A DNA stretch of 49,189 nt from Bryobacterales bacterium (GTDB lineage Bacteria; Acidobacteriota; Terriglobia; Bryobacterales; Bryobacteraceae), in the NCBI GenBank assembly GCA_016789905.1, contig JAEUQC010000067.1, positions 1 through 49,189 of the forward strand. The letters run 5' to 3'. Below, one piece after another: positions 1-8,824 of this stretch. Below the pieces are notes generated by a model, which saw only the letters and a program-made list of their open reading frames with translations, was not told the origin of the DNA and searched no databases. Both the position numbers and the translations under genes were made by a program. How positions within the stretch are numbered: position 1 is the first letter of the stretch; each line of letters starts with the position of its first letter.

Positions 1-171
1 GAGCACGCGCGGTCGCAAGGCCAACGACTCGGCCGGCCGCCGACAGCTGCTGGCAAAGCGGCCTCCGTCACGGACCTATTTCTCGCAGGAATCAGCAAAT
101 CGGAGATTGCGCGACGGTTGAAAATCGGCCGAACGTCAGTTCGGCGGTTGCTGGAACAAAAGAAATCCTGA
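1..171 (+). CDS. Serine recombinase (resolvase/invertase family), C-terminal fragment
   Basis: The frame is open from base 1 and ends in TGA at 169-171, so only the last 56 residues are in the window. They read GRPP followed by an alanine-rich stretch and a helix-turn-helix (GISKSEIARRLKIGRTSVRR), which is the usual DNA-binding tail of Hin/Tn3-resolvase-type serine recombinases. The catalytic domain must lie left of the window. It ends 11 bp before the broken 3' end of the Fic remnant, which suggests the recombinase belongs to an element that cut into that gene. Family is clear from the HTH; target site and activity cannot be judged. Confidence 0.85.
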   Translation, partial: EHARSQGQRLGRPPTAAGKAASVTDLFLAGISKSEIARRLKIGRTSVRRLLEQKKS

Positions 172-182
172 GCGGGACCGCC

Positions 183-1436
183 CTACGCAGGCTTGCCGAA
201 GGGACACGTTGCATCAAAGAACCGGTAGAAGTCGCCGGTGTCCGTTCGCACTTCAACATTTCCCTCTGGCGTGGCGTCCCATTCGATCACCGGCAGCAGG
301 CGCTTAGAGTAATCTTCCAGTACCGTTCGGTAGGAGCCGATGTTCTCCAATATCGCGGACGAGACCGGGAACACCACACCCGCAGGATTGAAACCCCGCC
401 CGGCCAGAACGTAATGAATCAGGTAGCGGTGGAGGCGGCCATTGCCGTCCACGAAGGGATGTACGTACACAAAGCCAAAGGCGAGAATCGCCGCCGCGAT
501 CACCGCATCGATGGAGCGGGCGGCGGCGCGATCAAACGCGATCATTCCGTCGATGAGCGCAGCAAGGTCCTGTGCCCGCGCGCTGACATGATCTGGCATC
601 GGCAGGCGCGTCTCGCGATCAAGCTCACCGACAAAGCCGCCTTCTTCCCGAAGACCGAGTTTCACGAATCGTGCATCGCCGATGACAATCGCCTGTAGCC
701 GCAACAGTTCATGCAGCGAGAGCGGATGGCGGCCAGCTTCTCCGATGGCGCGGCCCCAGCGCTGAATGCGGTCTTGGGCAGGGCGTTCACCCTCAATCGC
801 GTGGCTTGACTTGGAGTCTTTCAGCCGCAGGAGTGCAGCGGTGCGGGCGAGCAGATCACGCGGCACAGCGGCAACCGCCGCTTGCGCACGCGAGGCCAAA
901 TCCAGCTCAGCGAATTCGGTCAGTGCTTTCGTTCGAAACACCAGAGGGCAGAATGCCGGTGTGCCAGGAAGGTTGTTCCAGACCCGACGCCTCGGCGATG
1001 TCTCCCCCTTAGCTGCCCATTGCTGCTCGATATCCAGCACCTGCGCATACGCACCTTTTTCGGCGTCCGGCAGCGCCAGACGCTCTGCAAGCAGCCACTC
1101 GTAGAGAAACCAGATACGCCGTGCGTAGGTACCCGTTGGCTTGGCGTTGACGATAGATTCGATTGCCTGTCCGCCAGTTGCCAGGAACAGTCGCTTGAGG
1201 ACTGCAAGATCGAGCCCTTCGTACTTGAGGGCAAATGTCAGGTGTCCCTACAGTGTTAAGGGCGGCGCATGACGCGCGGTAAGAATCCGCCAGCCGTTCT
1301 CCTCCCTGCTGCGGTGATGCTCGCTCGTCGCAGACAAGGTTCGCGGTATGGGCACCGCGAGTTTGTAAGCATCGATCAGGGCTGCATACCCGGCAGGTGT
1401 CGCCCGCTCCGGCAGCGCGCGTTCGTGAAAAATCAT
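183..1436 (-). pseudogene. Fic/DOC family protein, broken by an in-frame amber codon and 3'-truncated
   Basis: Fic enzymes transfer AMP or another nucleotide to target proteins. Reading leftwards from ATG 1436, one frame encodes about 62 residues typical of the N-terminus of a long Fic family (GYAALIDAYKLAVPIPRTLS), then TAG at 1250-1248, then continues at once in the same frame with GHLTFALKYEGLDLAVLKRL, so the stop interrupts an otherwise continuous gene. Further on are an inhibitory-helix motif of the S-x-x-x-E-G type (SHAIEGE) and the catalytic motif HPFVDGNGRLHR, both intact. The C-terminus breaks off after DFYRFFDAT and runs into seven unrelated residues before the stop at 183; known members (from memory) continue well beyond this. 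A GTG at 1040 could restart a 285-residue product. Most likely a pseudogene with a still recognisable catalytic core. Confidence 0.8.
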
Positions 1437-1973
1437 CACTGGGCCTGAAAACCGGTTCTGATCGTCACCTGCCATGAAAAATGGTTCTCTCTGTGAGGTT
1501 CGCTTCTGACTGGAGCATGGCGTGAAATCGGCTGACCGTCCCTGAAAAACAGTTCCGAATGTTATTGTATTGTGAAATCTCGTAACGGAACCGCCGTGCA
1601 GACCTCGCCACGGTGAGCCTGGGGCCCCGGGGGAGGCCACACCCGAGGACCGTATACGGCGACCTCTCGGCGGCGTGAGTCCGAATCCCCGCTCGTACGC
1701 GATCAACTGGGTTCAATGGGACAGTGCCCGCCACGCCAGTAGCTGATCTGTTCTCTGGGTTGCGCATGAGTTCCTCATAACATACATTGCCGCGATCATG
1801 AGCCGAACCGCGTTACCCGTCAACGGCGCTACCCGCTCCACTCGCTCTCCCTCCCTTCGGTCAGTCATGCTCCAGTGTTGGCCGTTTCCCGTCGGTGACG
1901 TGCCCCGCTCCTGGTTCGGCCACTTTCCTGTTCGCGTCATGAGAAACCTCGGGCGCACAAAGCGGAACAGACC
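1437..1973. other. 537-bp stretch without a convincing gene
   Basis: This lies between the Fic remnant start and the ArdC-like start. Several short ORFs cross it on both strands, but none looks like a protein family and they overlap one another. It holds a GC-rich palindromic patch near 1620-1635 and three related short motifs at 1446-1555 (listed separately). No tRNA, terminator or insertion-sequence end could be supported. Confidence 0.5.
1446..1555. repeat. Three copies of a TGAAAA-N3-GTTC motif
   Basis: The motif occurs at 1446-1458 (TGAAAACCGGTTC), 1475-1487 (TGAAAAATGGTTC) and 1543-1555 (TGAAAAACAGTTC). All are in direct orientation, immediately upstream of the Fic remnant's ATG at 1436. 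Spacings are 29 and 68 bp. Each copy is partly palindromic (GAAnnnnnGTTC). They could be regulator sites for the former Fic gene or simple chance in a less GC-rich patch. Confidence 0.4.
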
Positions 1974-2711
1974 ATGCAAACCGAACGGCAGGACGTTTAC
2001 ACTCGCATCATCGACAAGATCGTCGCTTCACTCGAACAGGGCGTCCGTCCGTGGATGAAGCCCTGGAGCGCAGAGCGCGCAGCCGGTCGCATCACGCGGC
2101 CCCTTCGCCACAATGGTCAACCCTATTCCGGCATAAACATCCTGATGCTGTGGGCCTCGGCGAGGGAGCAGGGATTCGTCGCTCCCATGTGGATGACGTT
2201 CAAGCAGGCGCAGGAACTCGGCGCAGACGTCAGGAAGGGTGAGAAGGGCTCGCTGGTGTTTTACGCCATTACCATCACCAAGACTGAAAGCGATGATGCA
2301 GGGTCACCGTTCGGCGATCCCCAGTCTTGCGGTGATCTGGGAGCCGGGTTAGCCTTGGCGATGGAGTTTCCGTACCATTGGAGTGAAGCCGGCCCATCCG
2401 GCTGCAAAACGCCTTTGCAGCCGGAGAGAAAGGATTCCGCCGCCTCGGCCCCTCAGCATCTCAAAAAGTTAACTACAGGCCCTAGGCGGCGGCGCGCAGC
2501 AGATCCGCCATTTCGCGGCGTCCGAACTTTTCCGCTACCTGCAGGGGCGTCATTCCAAAATCTTCATCCACCACGTCCAGGCGGGCGCCGTGCGCGAGGA
2601 AGATGGCGGCGTTCGCCACATCGCCGCGCCGGGCAAACTCGTGCAGCGGAGTCGCCTCCAACCAGTCCCGATGGTTGGGATTCATTCCGTGGGCGAAAAG
2701 CAGTTCGGTGA
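1974..2711 (+). pseudogene. ArdC-type antirestriction protein, N-terminal domain only
   Basis: The first about 110 residues match the N-terminal single-strand-DNA-binding domain (DUF1738) of ArdC-like antirestriction proteins of plasmids and conjugative elements: DVYTRIIDKIVASLEQGV, PWMKPW, then NGQPYSGINILMLW and GADVRKGEKGSLVFYA. Homology stops around base 2300 after KTESDDAG. The frame stays open to 2711, but the rest is proline/arginine-rich, lies partly antisense to the ankyrin gene and resembles nothing. ArdC proteins normally also carry a C-terminal metalloprotease-like domain (HExxH), absent here. The ATG at 1974 fits the family start. A truncated relic of an incoming mobile element is the best reading; a short functional N-domain protein is possible but less likely. 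Confidence 0.75.
2397..2425. repeat. Perfect inverted repeat, 12-bp arms, 5-bp loop
   Basis: TCCGGCTGCAAA at 2397-2408 is exactly complementary to TTTGCAGCCGGA at 2414-2425 with loop ACGCC. It sits between the end of ArdC homology and the 3' end of the ankyrin gene. Neither strand shows a run of T after the stem, so it is a weak candidate for a rho-independent terminator. It could equally be a REP-like element or the end of a lost mobile element. Confidence 0.6.
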
Positions 2712-3963
2712 TCTCCGCCGTCTTTCCGCCAACACCCACCTGGCGGGCCAGCTTGGGCCGGTAGCGCAACAGCAGACGCACAAAGGCGACGTGGCCCTCC
2801 TGCGCCGCGCAACACAGCGCCTGGCTGTCGTTAGCCAACTTTGGATTGGCATACAACATGGCCGCCGCCGTCAGCGTGTCTCCGTAATAGGCGAGCAGTT
2901 CCATGGACCGCGCCGCGCCGTGCGATGTTAAGAGCGAGATCATCTGCTGGTCGCCGCCGCGAATGGCAGCGCTCAGGGTATCCGCCGAACTCTCCACCGG
3001 CACATTGGCGTGGGCGCCGCGCTCCAGCAGGAGTTCGACAATGGCCCGGTGCCCGTTACAAACGGCTGAATGCATGGCGTGGCCGAGAGGCGCAATCCCC
3101 TCTTCGGGGAGGTTCGGGTCCGCCCCGTTATCGAGCAGCAGGCGCACAATTTCGATGTGCCCGCCGGCGGCCGCGTTGCGAATGGGCGTGCCGGAACAGG
3201 CGTAGTAGGTGACGTATTCCGAAGGGCGGTTGGCGAGGCCGGGGTCGGCTTCCAATAACTCCTCGACACGCGCCCGGTCCCCGATGAAGCAGGCGGTGCA
3301 GATGTCGCAGTAGGCGCCGCGTTTGCGCAGGTGGCGCAAGACGGCGGCGGGTCCGGTTTTCGATGTGACGTCGCGCCAGCCCCGGTAGAGGTAGTCTCCG
3401 TTGGTCAACTGAATGGGGCGCGCGCCGTCGAGCCGGCGGGCGTTGCAATCGGCGCCGCGCCCGAGCAACAGATCGATGAGCGGCAACTGGCGCGACATGA
3501 CGGCCCAATGGATGGGCTGATTGCCGCGTTCGTCGCGGGCCGAGACCAGGGAGGGGTCGGCGTCGAGCAGTTTTTTGACCTTGCGGATATTCCGTTCGCG
3601 GATGGCGGCGCAGACGGCTTCGCCCCGGGCGTCCAGGTAGGTTTCGAGGACCGACACCATTTCCGAGTAGCCGCGGTCCCGCGCGACCTGGAGCAAGGTA
3701 TCGTTGACGGCGAGGCCCAGCGCATCGCCGGGAAAGCCCAGCAACACCTTGGCGGCGGCGACGCGATTTTCGCGGACGGCGAAGTAGATTGGCGTGCGAT
3801 AGCGGTAGTGACAACGCGCCAGTTCCGGTTTTTTCTTCAGCATTTTCCGCAACGCGGCGGCGGCGCCATCGCGGGCGGCGCAGAGCATTTGCCAAACCTC
3901 CACGCCGGTCCCGGTGGACCAGAGCAACTGCTGATTCCGACGCAACTCGGCTGGCCGATTCAT
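2482..3963 (-). CDS. Ankyrin-repeat protein, cytoplasmic
   Basis: This 493-residue protein is built almost entirely of ankyrin-like repeats. Repeated signatures include LPLIDLLLGRGADCNAR, GGHIEIVRLLLDNGADPN, GHRAIVELLLERGAHANV and GDVANAAIFLAHGARLDV. The last repeat runs to the C-terminus (MTPLQVAEKFGRREMADLLR). No signal peptide or membrane segment is seen, so it should act in the cytoplasm, probably as a protein-binding scaffold; the partner cannot be told. It is transcribed alone and is divergent from the epimerase-like gene with 48 bp between the starts. It differs from the second ankyrin protein of this window (15445-16860), which has a signal peptide. Start at ATG 3963 is the first Met before the repeat region. 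Confidence 0.9.
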   Translation of the reverse strand: MNRPAELRRNQQLLWSTGTGVEVWQMLCAARDGAAAALRKMLKKKPELARCHYRYRTPIYFAVRENRVAAAKVLLGFPGDALGLAVNDTLLQVARDRGYSEMVSVLETYLDARGEAVCAAIRERNIRKVKKLLDADPSLVSARDERGNQPIHWAVMSRQLPLIDLLLGRGADCNARRLDGARPIQLTNGDYLYRGWRDVTSKTGPAAVLRHLRKRGAYCDICTACFIGDRARVEELLEADPGLANRPSEYVTYYACSGTPIRNAAAGGHIEIVRLLLDNGADPNLPEEGIAPLGHAMHSAVCNGHRAIVELLLERGAHANVPVESSADTLSAAIRGGDQQMISLLTSHGAARSMELLAYYGDTLTAAAMLYANPKLANDSQALCCAAQEGHVAFVRLLLRYRPKLARQVGVGGKTAEITELLFAHGMNPNHRDWLEATPLHEFARRGDVANAAIFLAHGARLDVVDEDFGMTPLQVAEKFGRREMADLLRAAA

Positions 3964-4011
3964 GACTACAGCTTGGCACAGGCGAGCACTGGAATTTGCG
4001 ATGCTGGCAAC

Positions 4012-5043
4012 ATGCGCCGCCGGCCGTTCCTATTTGCCCTGGCCGCCCCGAACTATTCCGCTGCCCGCCGCACTGTGGATGGAGTGGAGACGATTCGCCT
4101 GGGCGACGCGGCGCGCGGGACGACGGTTTCGATTGTGCCAACGATCGGCAATATGGCGTACGAGATGCTGGTGAAGGGCCATAACGTTCTCCACTTCCCG
4201 TTCCCTTCGTTCGATGCGTTCCGGCGGAAGCCGCGCATGGCGGGCATCCCGTTGCTGGCGCCGTTTGCCGACCGCCTGGACGAAGCCGCGTTCTACGCCA
4301 ATGGCCGGCGCTACGCGTTTGACCGGGCGATTGGGAACATGCACTTTGACTCCGCGGGCCACCCGATTCACGGCTTTCTGACGCTGGCGGCCGATTGGCA
4401 GGTGACGCGACTGGAGGCGGGCGCGGGGGGCGCCGAGGTGACCAGCCGGCTGGATGTTTCCCGGCGGCCGGAATGGATGCGGCAGTTCCCATTCCCGCAC
4501 ACGATAGAGATTACCTATTCGCTGCGGGATGGCGGGCTGGAAGTGCGGACCCGTGTTGCAAACAAGGCGAGCGAACCGATGCCGATGGCGATGGGGTATC
4601 ACTCCTTTTTTCAGCTCACCGATTTGCCGCGCGAGCGGTGGCGCGCTTCGCTTGCGGCCAGAACGGAATGGCCCTTTGACGCCGAACTGCTTCCGACTGG
4701 ACGGACGAGGCCGCTGCGGGAGCTTGTTCCGGACCCGGCGGACTTCGCGCTGGCCGGGCGGGCATTTGACAACAACTTTGGCGGCCTGGTGCGCGATGGG
4801 AAGGGGCGCGCCCGGTTTTCGCTTCGGGGCGCGCGGCAGCGGCTGGATGTCTACTTCGGCGCTAAGTTCACGACGGGTGAAATCTATTCGCCCGCCGATG
4901 GCGCCTTCGTTTGCTTTGAGCCAATGACGGCGATCAACAATGGCCTGAACCTGGCGCACCGGGGCGTGTACAAAGAGCTGCAGAGCATTGCACCGGGGGG
5001 CGAATGGCGGGAGAGTTTTTGGGTACAGCCTTCGGGTTTTTAA
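4012..5043 (+). CDS. Aldose 1-epimerase family protein
   Basis: A protein of 343 residues with the galactose-mutarotase fold. These enzymes interconvert alpha and beta anomers of sugars with a His and a Glu. Visible landmarks are a Tyr-His pair in MGYHSFFQL (His about 197, where the family has NHxYFNL) and Glu about 303 in CFEPMTAINNGLNL (family: LEPQ). The N-terminal MRRRPFLFALAAPNYSA could be a weak signal sequence, but a cytoplasmic location is possible. ATG 4012 was chosen because the ORF upstream of it is antisense to the ankyrin gene. It converges on the metallo-beta-lactamase-fold gene with 3 bp between the stops. Substrate is unknown; a broader epimerase-like role is as likely as true galactose mutarotase. 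Confidence 0.9.
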   Translation: MRRRPFLFALAAPNYSAARRTVDGVETIRLGDAARGTTVSIVPTIGNMAYEMLVKGHNVLHFPFPSFDAFRRKPRMAGIPLLAPFADRLDEAAFYANGRRYAFDRAIGNMHFDSAGHPIHGFLTLAADWQVTRLEAGAGGAEVTSRLDVSRRPEWMRQFPFPHTIEITYSLRDGGLEVRTRVANKASEPMPMAMGYHSFFQLTDLPRERWRASLAARTEWPFDAELLPTGRTRPLRELVPDPADFALAGRAFDNNFGGLVRDGKGRARFSLRGARQRLDVYFGAKFTTGEIYSPADGAFVCFEPMTAINNGLNLAHRGVYKELQSIAPGGEWRESFWVQPSGF

Positions 5044-5046
5044 CGG

Positions 5047-5904
5047 CTATTTCAGTTCGGCCAACATGCCATCGAGCGACATACGCTGCTGCCCGGGGCC
5101 CCAGCCGAAGTTCGCGGTCATGAACTTGGCGATCTCTTCCTTGCTTTTGCCCATGCGTATTTGGGCCTGGGCGGCGGCTTGCAGTTTGCCGAGATTGTCG
5201 CGATAGGCACGGAGGCCGGCCTTGGTTTGCACGGCGCCGTGGCCAGGAATGACGGTGTCGAAATCCAGTTGCAGGGCGGCGTCGAGGGTTTTGGTGAAGG
5301 CGAGGAGGCTGCCGCCATTGGCATAGTCGATGAGGGGGGTGGCGCCGGCCATGAGGTCTCCCATGTGGATGGCGCGCTGGGCGGGGAAGAGGACGACGGC
5401 GTCTCCGTTGGTGTGGCCGCGGCCGAGGTGGAGGAGGTGAACTTCCTTGCCGCCGAGCGCGACTACGGCTTCGCCGGCAAAGGCGACGCGGGGCACGCCG
5501 GGCATTTTGGCGGCCAGCATGTTGGCGCGGGCGTTTTTGTGGAGGAGGATTTCGTAGCCGGCGGCAAGCATCTTCGCATTGCCGCCGGAGTGATCGCCGT
5601 GGTGGTGGGTATTGATGACGTATTTGACGGGCTTATCCGTGATTTTGCGGATGTTGGCGAGGATTTCGTCGTGGTGGCGGTCGAATTTGTTGTCGATGAC
5701 GATGGCGCCTTCGCTGGTCAAATAGACGGCGACATTGCCGCCGCCGCCCTCGATGTTGTAGAGATCGTCCGCGACTTTTTGCAGCGCCAAGGGAGGAGGC
5801 GGCTGCAGGCCGCCGCCTTGCTGGGTGAAGGCCGTCCAGGCGCCGCCGAGGGCGAGGGAGGCGCAGGCGAGTCGAAGGAGAACGAGGGAGTTCATGTGCT
5901 CCAT
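5047..5904 (-). CDS. Exported metallo-beta-lactamase-fold hydrolase
   Basis: A protein of 285 residues. It starts with a signal peptide (MNSLVLLRLACASLALGGAW) and then has an MBL-fold domain. The metal ligands are visible: THHHGDH at residues 99-105, His 164 in GHTNGD, Asp 183 in MGDLM and His 222 in IPGHG, so two zinc-type metal ions are expected. The layout resembles the periplasmic MBL proteins called cyclase-like or quinoprotein-relay hydrolases rather than true beta-lactamases; the actual substrate cannot be predicted. Two starts, ATG 5904 and ATG 5895, are close and both possible. It is divergent from the phosphoesterase gene, with only 34 bp between the two start codons, so their promoters must overlap each other or coding DNA. 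Confidence 0.9.
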   Translation of the reverse strand: MEHMNSLVLLRLACASLALGGAWTAFTQQGGGLQPPPPLALQKVADDLYNIEGGGGNVAVYLTSEGAIVIDNKFDRHHDEILANIRKITDKPVKYVINTHHHGDHSGGNAKMLAAGYEILLHKNARANMLAAKMPGVPRVAFAGEAVVALGGKEVHLLHLGRGHTNGDAVVLFPAQRAIHMGDLMAGATPLIDYANGGSLLAFTKTLDAALQLDFDTVIPGHGAVQTKAGLRAYRDNLGKLQAAAQAQIRMGKSKEEIAKFMTANFGWGPGQQRMSLDGMLAELK

Positions 5905-5938
5905 CTTACGTTGCGAGCTGAGCTACTATCGGGAATCG

Positions 5939-8641
5939 ATGCATTACGGAATTTTATTCTTGGCGGCCGCGGCGCTCGGGTCCGGGCAAACGCGGCCTGG
6001 CAGTTCTATCCATCTGCAGGCCCCGGCCGGCGACGAGTACGCGGTACACAATCCGGCGGGAGTGACGATACTGCCGAACGGCCGATTTCTGGAGCCGGCC
6101 GGGCGTCATTATCCGGTGGCACGGTATCCGCATGGGATGGCGATGAGCCGGGACGGGGAGCGGTTGTTTGTGGCGAGCGACGGGGTGGGCCAGATAGTCA
6201 CGGCGTGGCAAACGGGGAGCCCGAAGATAGCGGAACTGCTGCCGCCGAAAGCGGAGGGGAACCGGCGGATCCATTTGAACGCGGGGGGCGCGGAGTTTTC
6301 TCCGGACGGAACACTGCTGTATTGGAGCAGCGGAGAGCGGGGCAGCATCTTCGTGTACAACACGGCATCGGGCGCGCTGGCTGGCGAGATATCACTGAAC
6401 GTGGAGACGGGCGGGACGAAGTTCAACGATAGCTATGCGGCGGATGTGAAGTTGTCGGGCGATGGGAGGTACTTGTACTGCGCCGATGTGACGAATTTCC
6501 GGCTGGCGGTGGTGGACACGGGCGCGGGGCGGCCGGTGGGGACGGTGGCGGTTGGGCGGTATCCGTACGCGCTGGCGCTGGCCGGGGAGCGTGTGCTGGT
6601 GGCCAATATTGGACTGTTCGCCTACAGCGCGATACCGCCGCCGAGCGATGCGAAGTTCGACAAACGCGGCATTACGCGCCCGGCGTTCGGGTATCCGAGC
6701 AAGGAGGCGCGCGATGGGGTGGAGTTTGAGGGGCGAAAGATACCGGGGCTGGGGAAGGACAATGTGCCGGAGTCGTTTTCGGTGTGGAGTGTGGATGTAT
6801 CGAAGCCGGGTGCGCCGAGGGTGGAGGGACGGTGGAAGACGGGACTGCTGATCCACACGCCGGCGGACAACGGCAGAACGGTGGGGGGGAGCGCGCCGAA
6901 TTTTCTGGCGGTTCATGGGGAGTCGTTGTATGTGTCCAACGGGACGAACGACATGATTGAGCGGATTGATTTGCGGCGGGGAAAGAAGGCGGGGCGGGCG
7001 CGGATCAGCCCGAGCCCGCTGGTGGCGGGGCTGCGGGGGGTTGGCCCGAGCGGGATGGCGATATCGCCGGATGGGCGGCGGCTGTATGTGGCCGAGAGCG
7101 GGATTAACGCGATTGCGGTGTTGGACGCGGGCACGCTGCGGGTGCTGGGACATATTCCGACGGCGTGGTACCCGTATCGGGTGGCGGTTTCGGCGGACGG
7201 CCGGCGGCTGGCGGTGACGTGTTTCAAGGGCTTCGGCAATGGGCCGAGCGGAGGAGCCAACATACCGAAGAGCGAGTTCCTGCGGATGCGCGGGGTGCTG
7301 ACGATTCTGGAGACGCCGGGAGACGCCGCGCTGGAAGAGATGACGAAGCGCACGCTATGGAACAACGGCATAACGGACCGATCGGCCGGACGCACGCCGA
7401 TGCCGAGCCGAGCCGCGAAGGAGATTCGGCATGTGGTGTTCATTACGAAAGAAAACCACACGTACGATACGATATTCGACCGGATACCTGGGGCGCGGCA
7501 CGACCCCGCGTTGTTGCGCTGGGGGCTGCGGCAGACGGTGGAGGAGAAGGGGCAACCGACGCTGCGAGACGTTGGGGTGATGGTGAACCATAACGCGCTG
7601 GCGCGGCAGTTCACGGTGAGCGATAACTTTTATCTGGAGCCGGAAGCGTCCGGGGTGGGGCACCGCTGGCTGGTGGGGGTGCAGCCGAACAACCTGATGC
7701 AGATGACGTATACGCTGGGATGGACATTCAACGAAAAGAGCACGGCGCCGGGGCGGCGCTATTCGATGGGCTCCAATGGGTCGTTGATGCCGGAGGACTA
7801 TCCGGAGGCGGGCTCCATGTGGGAGCATCTGGCGCGGCGGCGGATTCCGTTCCGGAACTATGGCGAGGGATTTGAATTTCCGGGCGTGAATGAGGGAACC
7901 GATACGCATAAGACGGGCGCGCGGGAGGTGGTGAACGTACCGATGCCGAAGGTGCTGTTCGACAATACGAGCTTCGATTTTCCAATTTTCAACACGAATA
8001 TTCCGGATCAGTACCGGGCGCACTGGTTTATGAAAGACGTTGAGGAACGGTTCCTGAGCGGGAAGGCGAAGTTTCCCTCATTCATCAATATTGCGATCTG
8101 CAACGACCATGGGGCGGCGCGCCGGCCGGACAAGGGGTATCCGTATCTGGCTTCGTACATGGCCGATAACGACCTAGCGCTGGGGCGGATTGTGGAGTTT
8201 TTGTCCCATACGCCGTATTGGAAGAACATGGCCATATTCGTGACTGAAGACGACGCGGGGGGCGAACCGGACCATGTGGACGCGCAGCGGAGCGTGCTGC
8301 TGCTGATCAGCCCGTGGGCGAAGAGGGGCTATGTTTCGCACCGGCATACGACGGTGCTGAGCATGCACCGGACGCTGTATCAGCTTCTTGGGCTGCCGCC
8401 GCTGAATATGTTCGACGCGCTGGCGAGCGATTTCGCGGACGCCTTCACGGATGTTCCCGATTTTCGGCCTTACCGGGTGCTGCCGGTGGACACCCGCATT
8501 TTCGACCCCGAGAAGGCGAAGGACCCGAAGGACCCTGACTACGGGCAGGCGCGCCGCGCGCCGCACGCGGCGATGGACGATGAACAGGAGATGGAACGTA
8601 TTTTGAAAGACGGAGCGAAGAGCAGGCCGCGGCCGCATTAG
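5939..8641 (+). CDS. Fused beta-propeller (YncE-like) / alkaline-phosphatase-superfamily phosphoesterase
   Basis: An exported protein of 900 residues with a short signal peptide (MHYGILFLAAAALGSGQ). Residues of about 30-480 form a seven-bladed-propeller-like region with repeats such as PHGMAMSRDGERLFVA and PSGMAISPDGRRLYVAES. Residues from about 495 carry the phosphoesterase domain seen in acid phosphatase/phospholipase C-type enzymes: ITKENHTYDTIFDRI near residue 505, NHNALARQFTVSDNFY, and the metal-binding TEDDAGGEPDHVDAQRS near residue 770. The family is common in Acidobacteria; a phosphate ester is the likely substrate class but the exact one is unknown. ATG 5939 was chosen because the signal peptide starts there; the frame upstream is antisense to the neighbouring gene. 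Confidence 0.92.
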   Translation: MHYGILFLAAAALGSGQTRPGSSIHLQAPAGDEYAVHNPAGVTILPNGRFLEPAGRHYPVARYPHGMAMSRDGERLFVASDGVGQIVTAWQTGSPKIAELLPPKAEGNRRIHLNAGGAEFSPDGTLLYWSSGERGSIFVYNTASGALAGEISLNVETGGTKFNDSYAADVKLSGDGRYLYCADVTNFRLAVVDTGAGRPVGTVAVGRYPYALALAGERVLVANIGLFAYSAIPPPSDAKFDKRGITRPAFGYPSKEARDGVEFEGRKIPGLGKDNVPESFSVWSVDVSKPGAPRVEGRWKTGLLIHTPADNGRTVGGSAPNFLAVHGESLYVSNGTNDMIERIDLRRGKKAGRARISPSPLVAGLRGVGPSGMAISPDGRRLYVAESGINAIAVLDAGTLRVLGHIPTAWYPYRVAVSADGRRLAVTCFKGFGNGPSGGANIPKSEFLRMRGVLTILETPGDAALEEMTKRTLWNNGITDRSAGRTPMPSRAAKEIRHVVFITKENHTYDTIFDRIPGARHDPALLRWGLRQTVEEKGQPTLRDVGVMVNHNALARQFTVSDNFYLEPEASGVGHRWLVGVQPNNLMQMTYTLGWTFNEKSTAPGRRYSMGSNGSLMPEDYPEAGSMWEHLARRRIPFRNYGEGFEFPGVNEGTDTHKTGAREVVNVPMPKVLFDNTSFDFPIFNTNIPDQYRAHWFMKDVEERFLSGKAKFPSFINIAICNDHGAARRPDKGYPYLASYMADNDLALGRIVEFLSHTPYWKNMAIFVTEDDAGGEPDHVDAQRSVLLLISPWAKRGYVSHRHTTVLSMHRTLYQLLGLPPLNMFDALASDFADAFTDVPDFRPYRVLPVDTRIFDPEKAKDPKDPDYGQARRAPHAAMDDEQEMERILKDGAKSRPRPH

Positions 8642-8671
8642 GGGATTCCAGGCGGGCGTGAAAGATTCCAA

Positions 8672-8700
8672 TTGACTCCGATGCGGAGGCAGCATAGTAT
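8672..8700 (+). promoter_or_regulatory. sigma70-like promoter for the cytochrome/PQQ operon
   Basis: TTGACT at 8672-8677 and TAGTAT at 8695-8700 are separated by exactly 17 bp. The pair lies in the 183-bp gap before the gene at 8825, which itself has a good ribosome site (AGAGGAG, 7 bp before ATG). The leader would be roughly 115-120 nt. Confidence 0.6.
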
Positions 8701-8824
8701 GAAGGGCGAATACCGTAGCCGGCATCGAAACCAGCGGCTAATTACCAACCCACTTTGATCTTTATTCAGGAATAAGCGCGCCGCCGTTTCGCGCCCTGCC
8801 AATAAGCCGCTAGAGGAGCAAACC

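Noticed and set aside
1660..1720. A tRNA-like T-arm (GAGTCCGAATCCCC) in the intergenic region
   Set aside because: No matching acceptor stem, anticodon arm or CCA context could be built around it.
2300..2480. Possible insertion-sequence end downstream of the ArdC fragment
   Set aside because: No transposase sequence, target duplication or terminal repeat pair could be shown; only the hairpin at 2397-2425 is supported.
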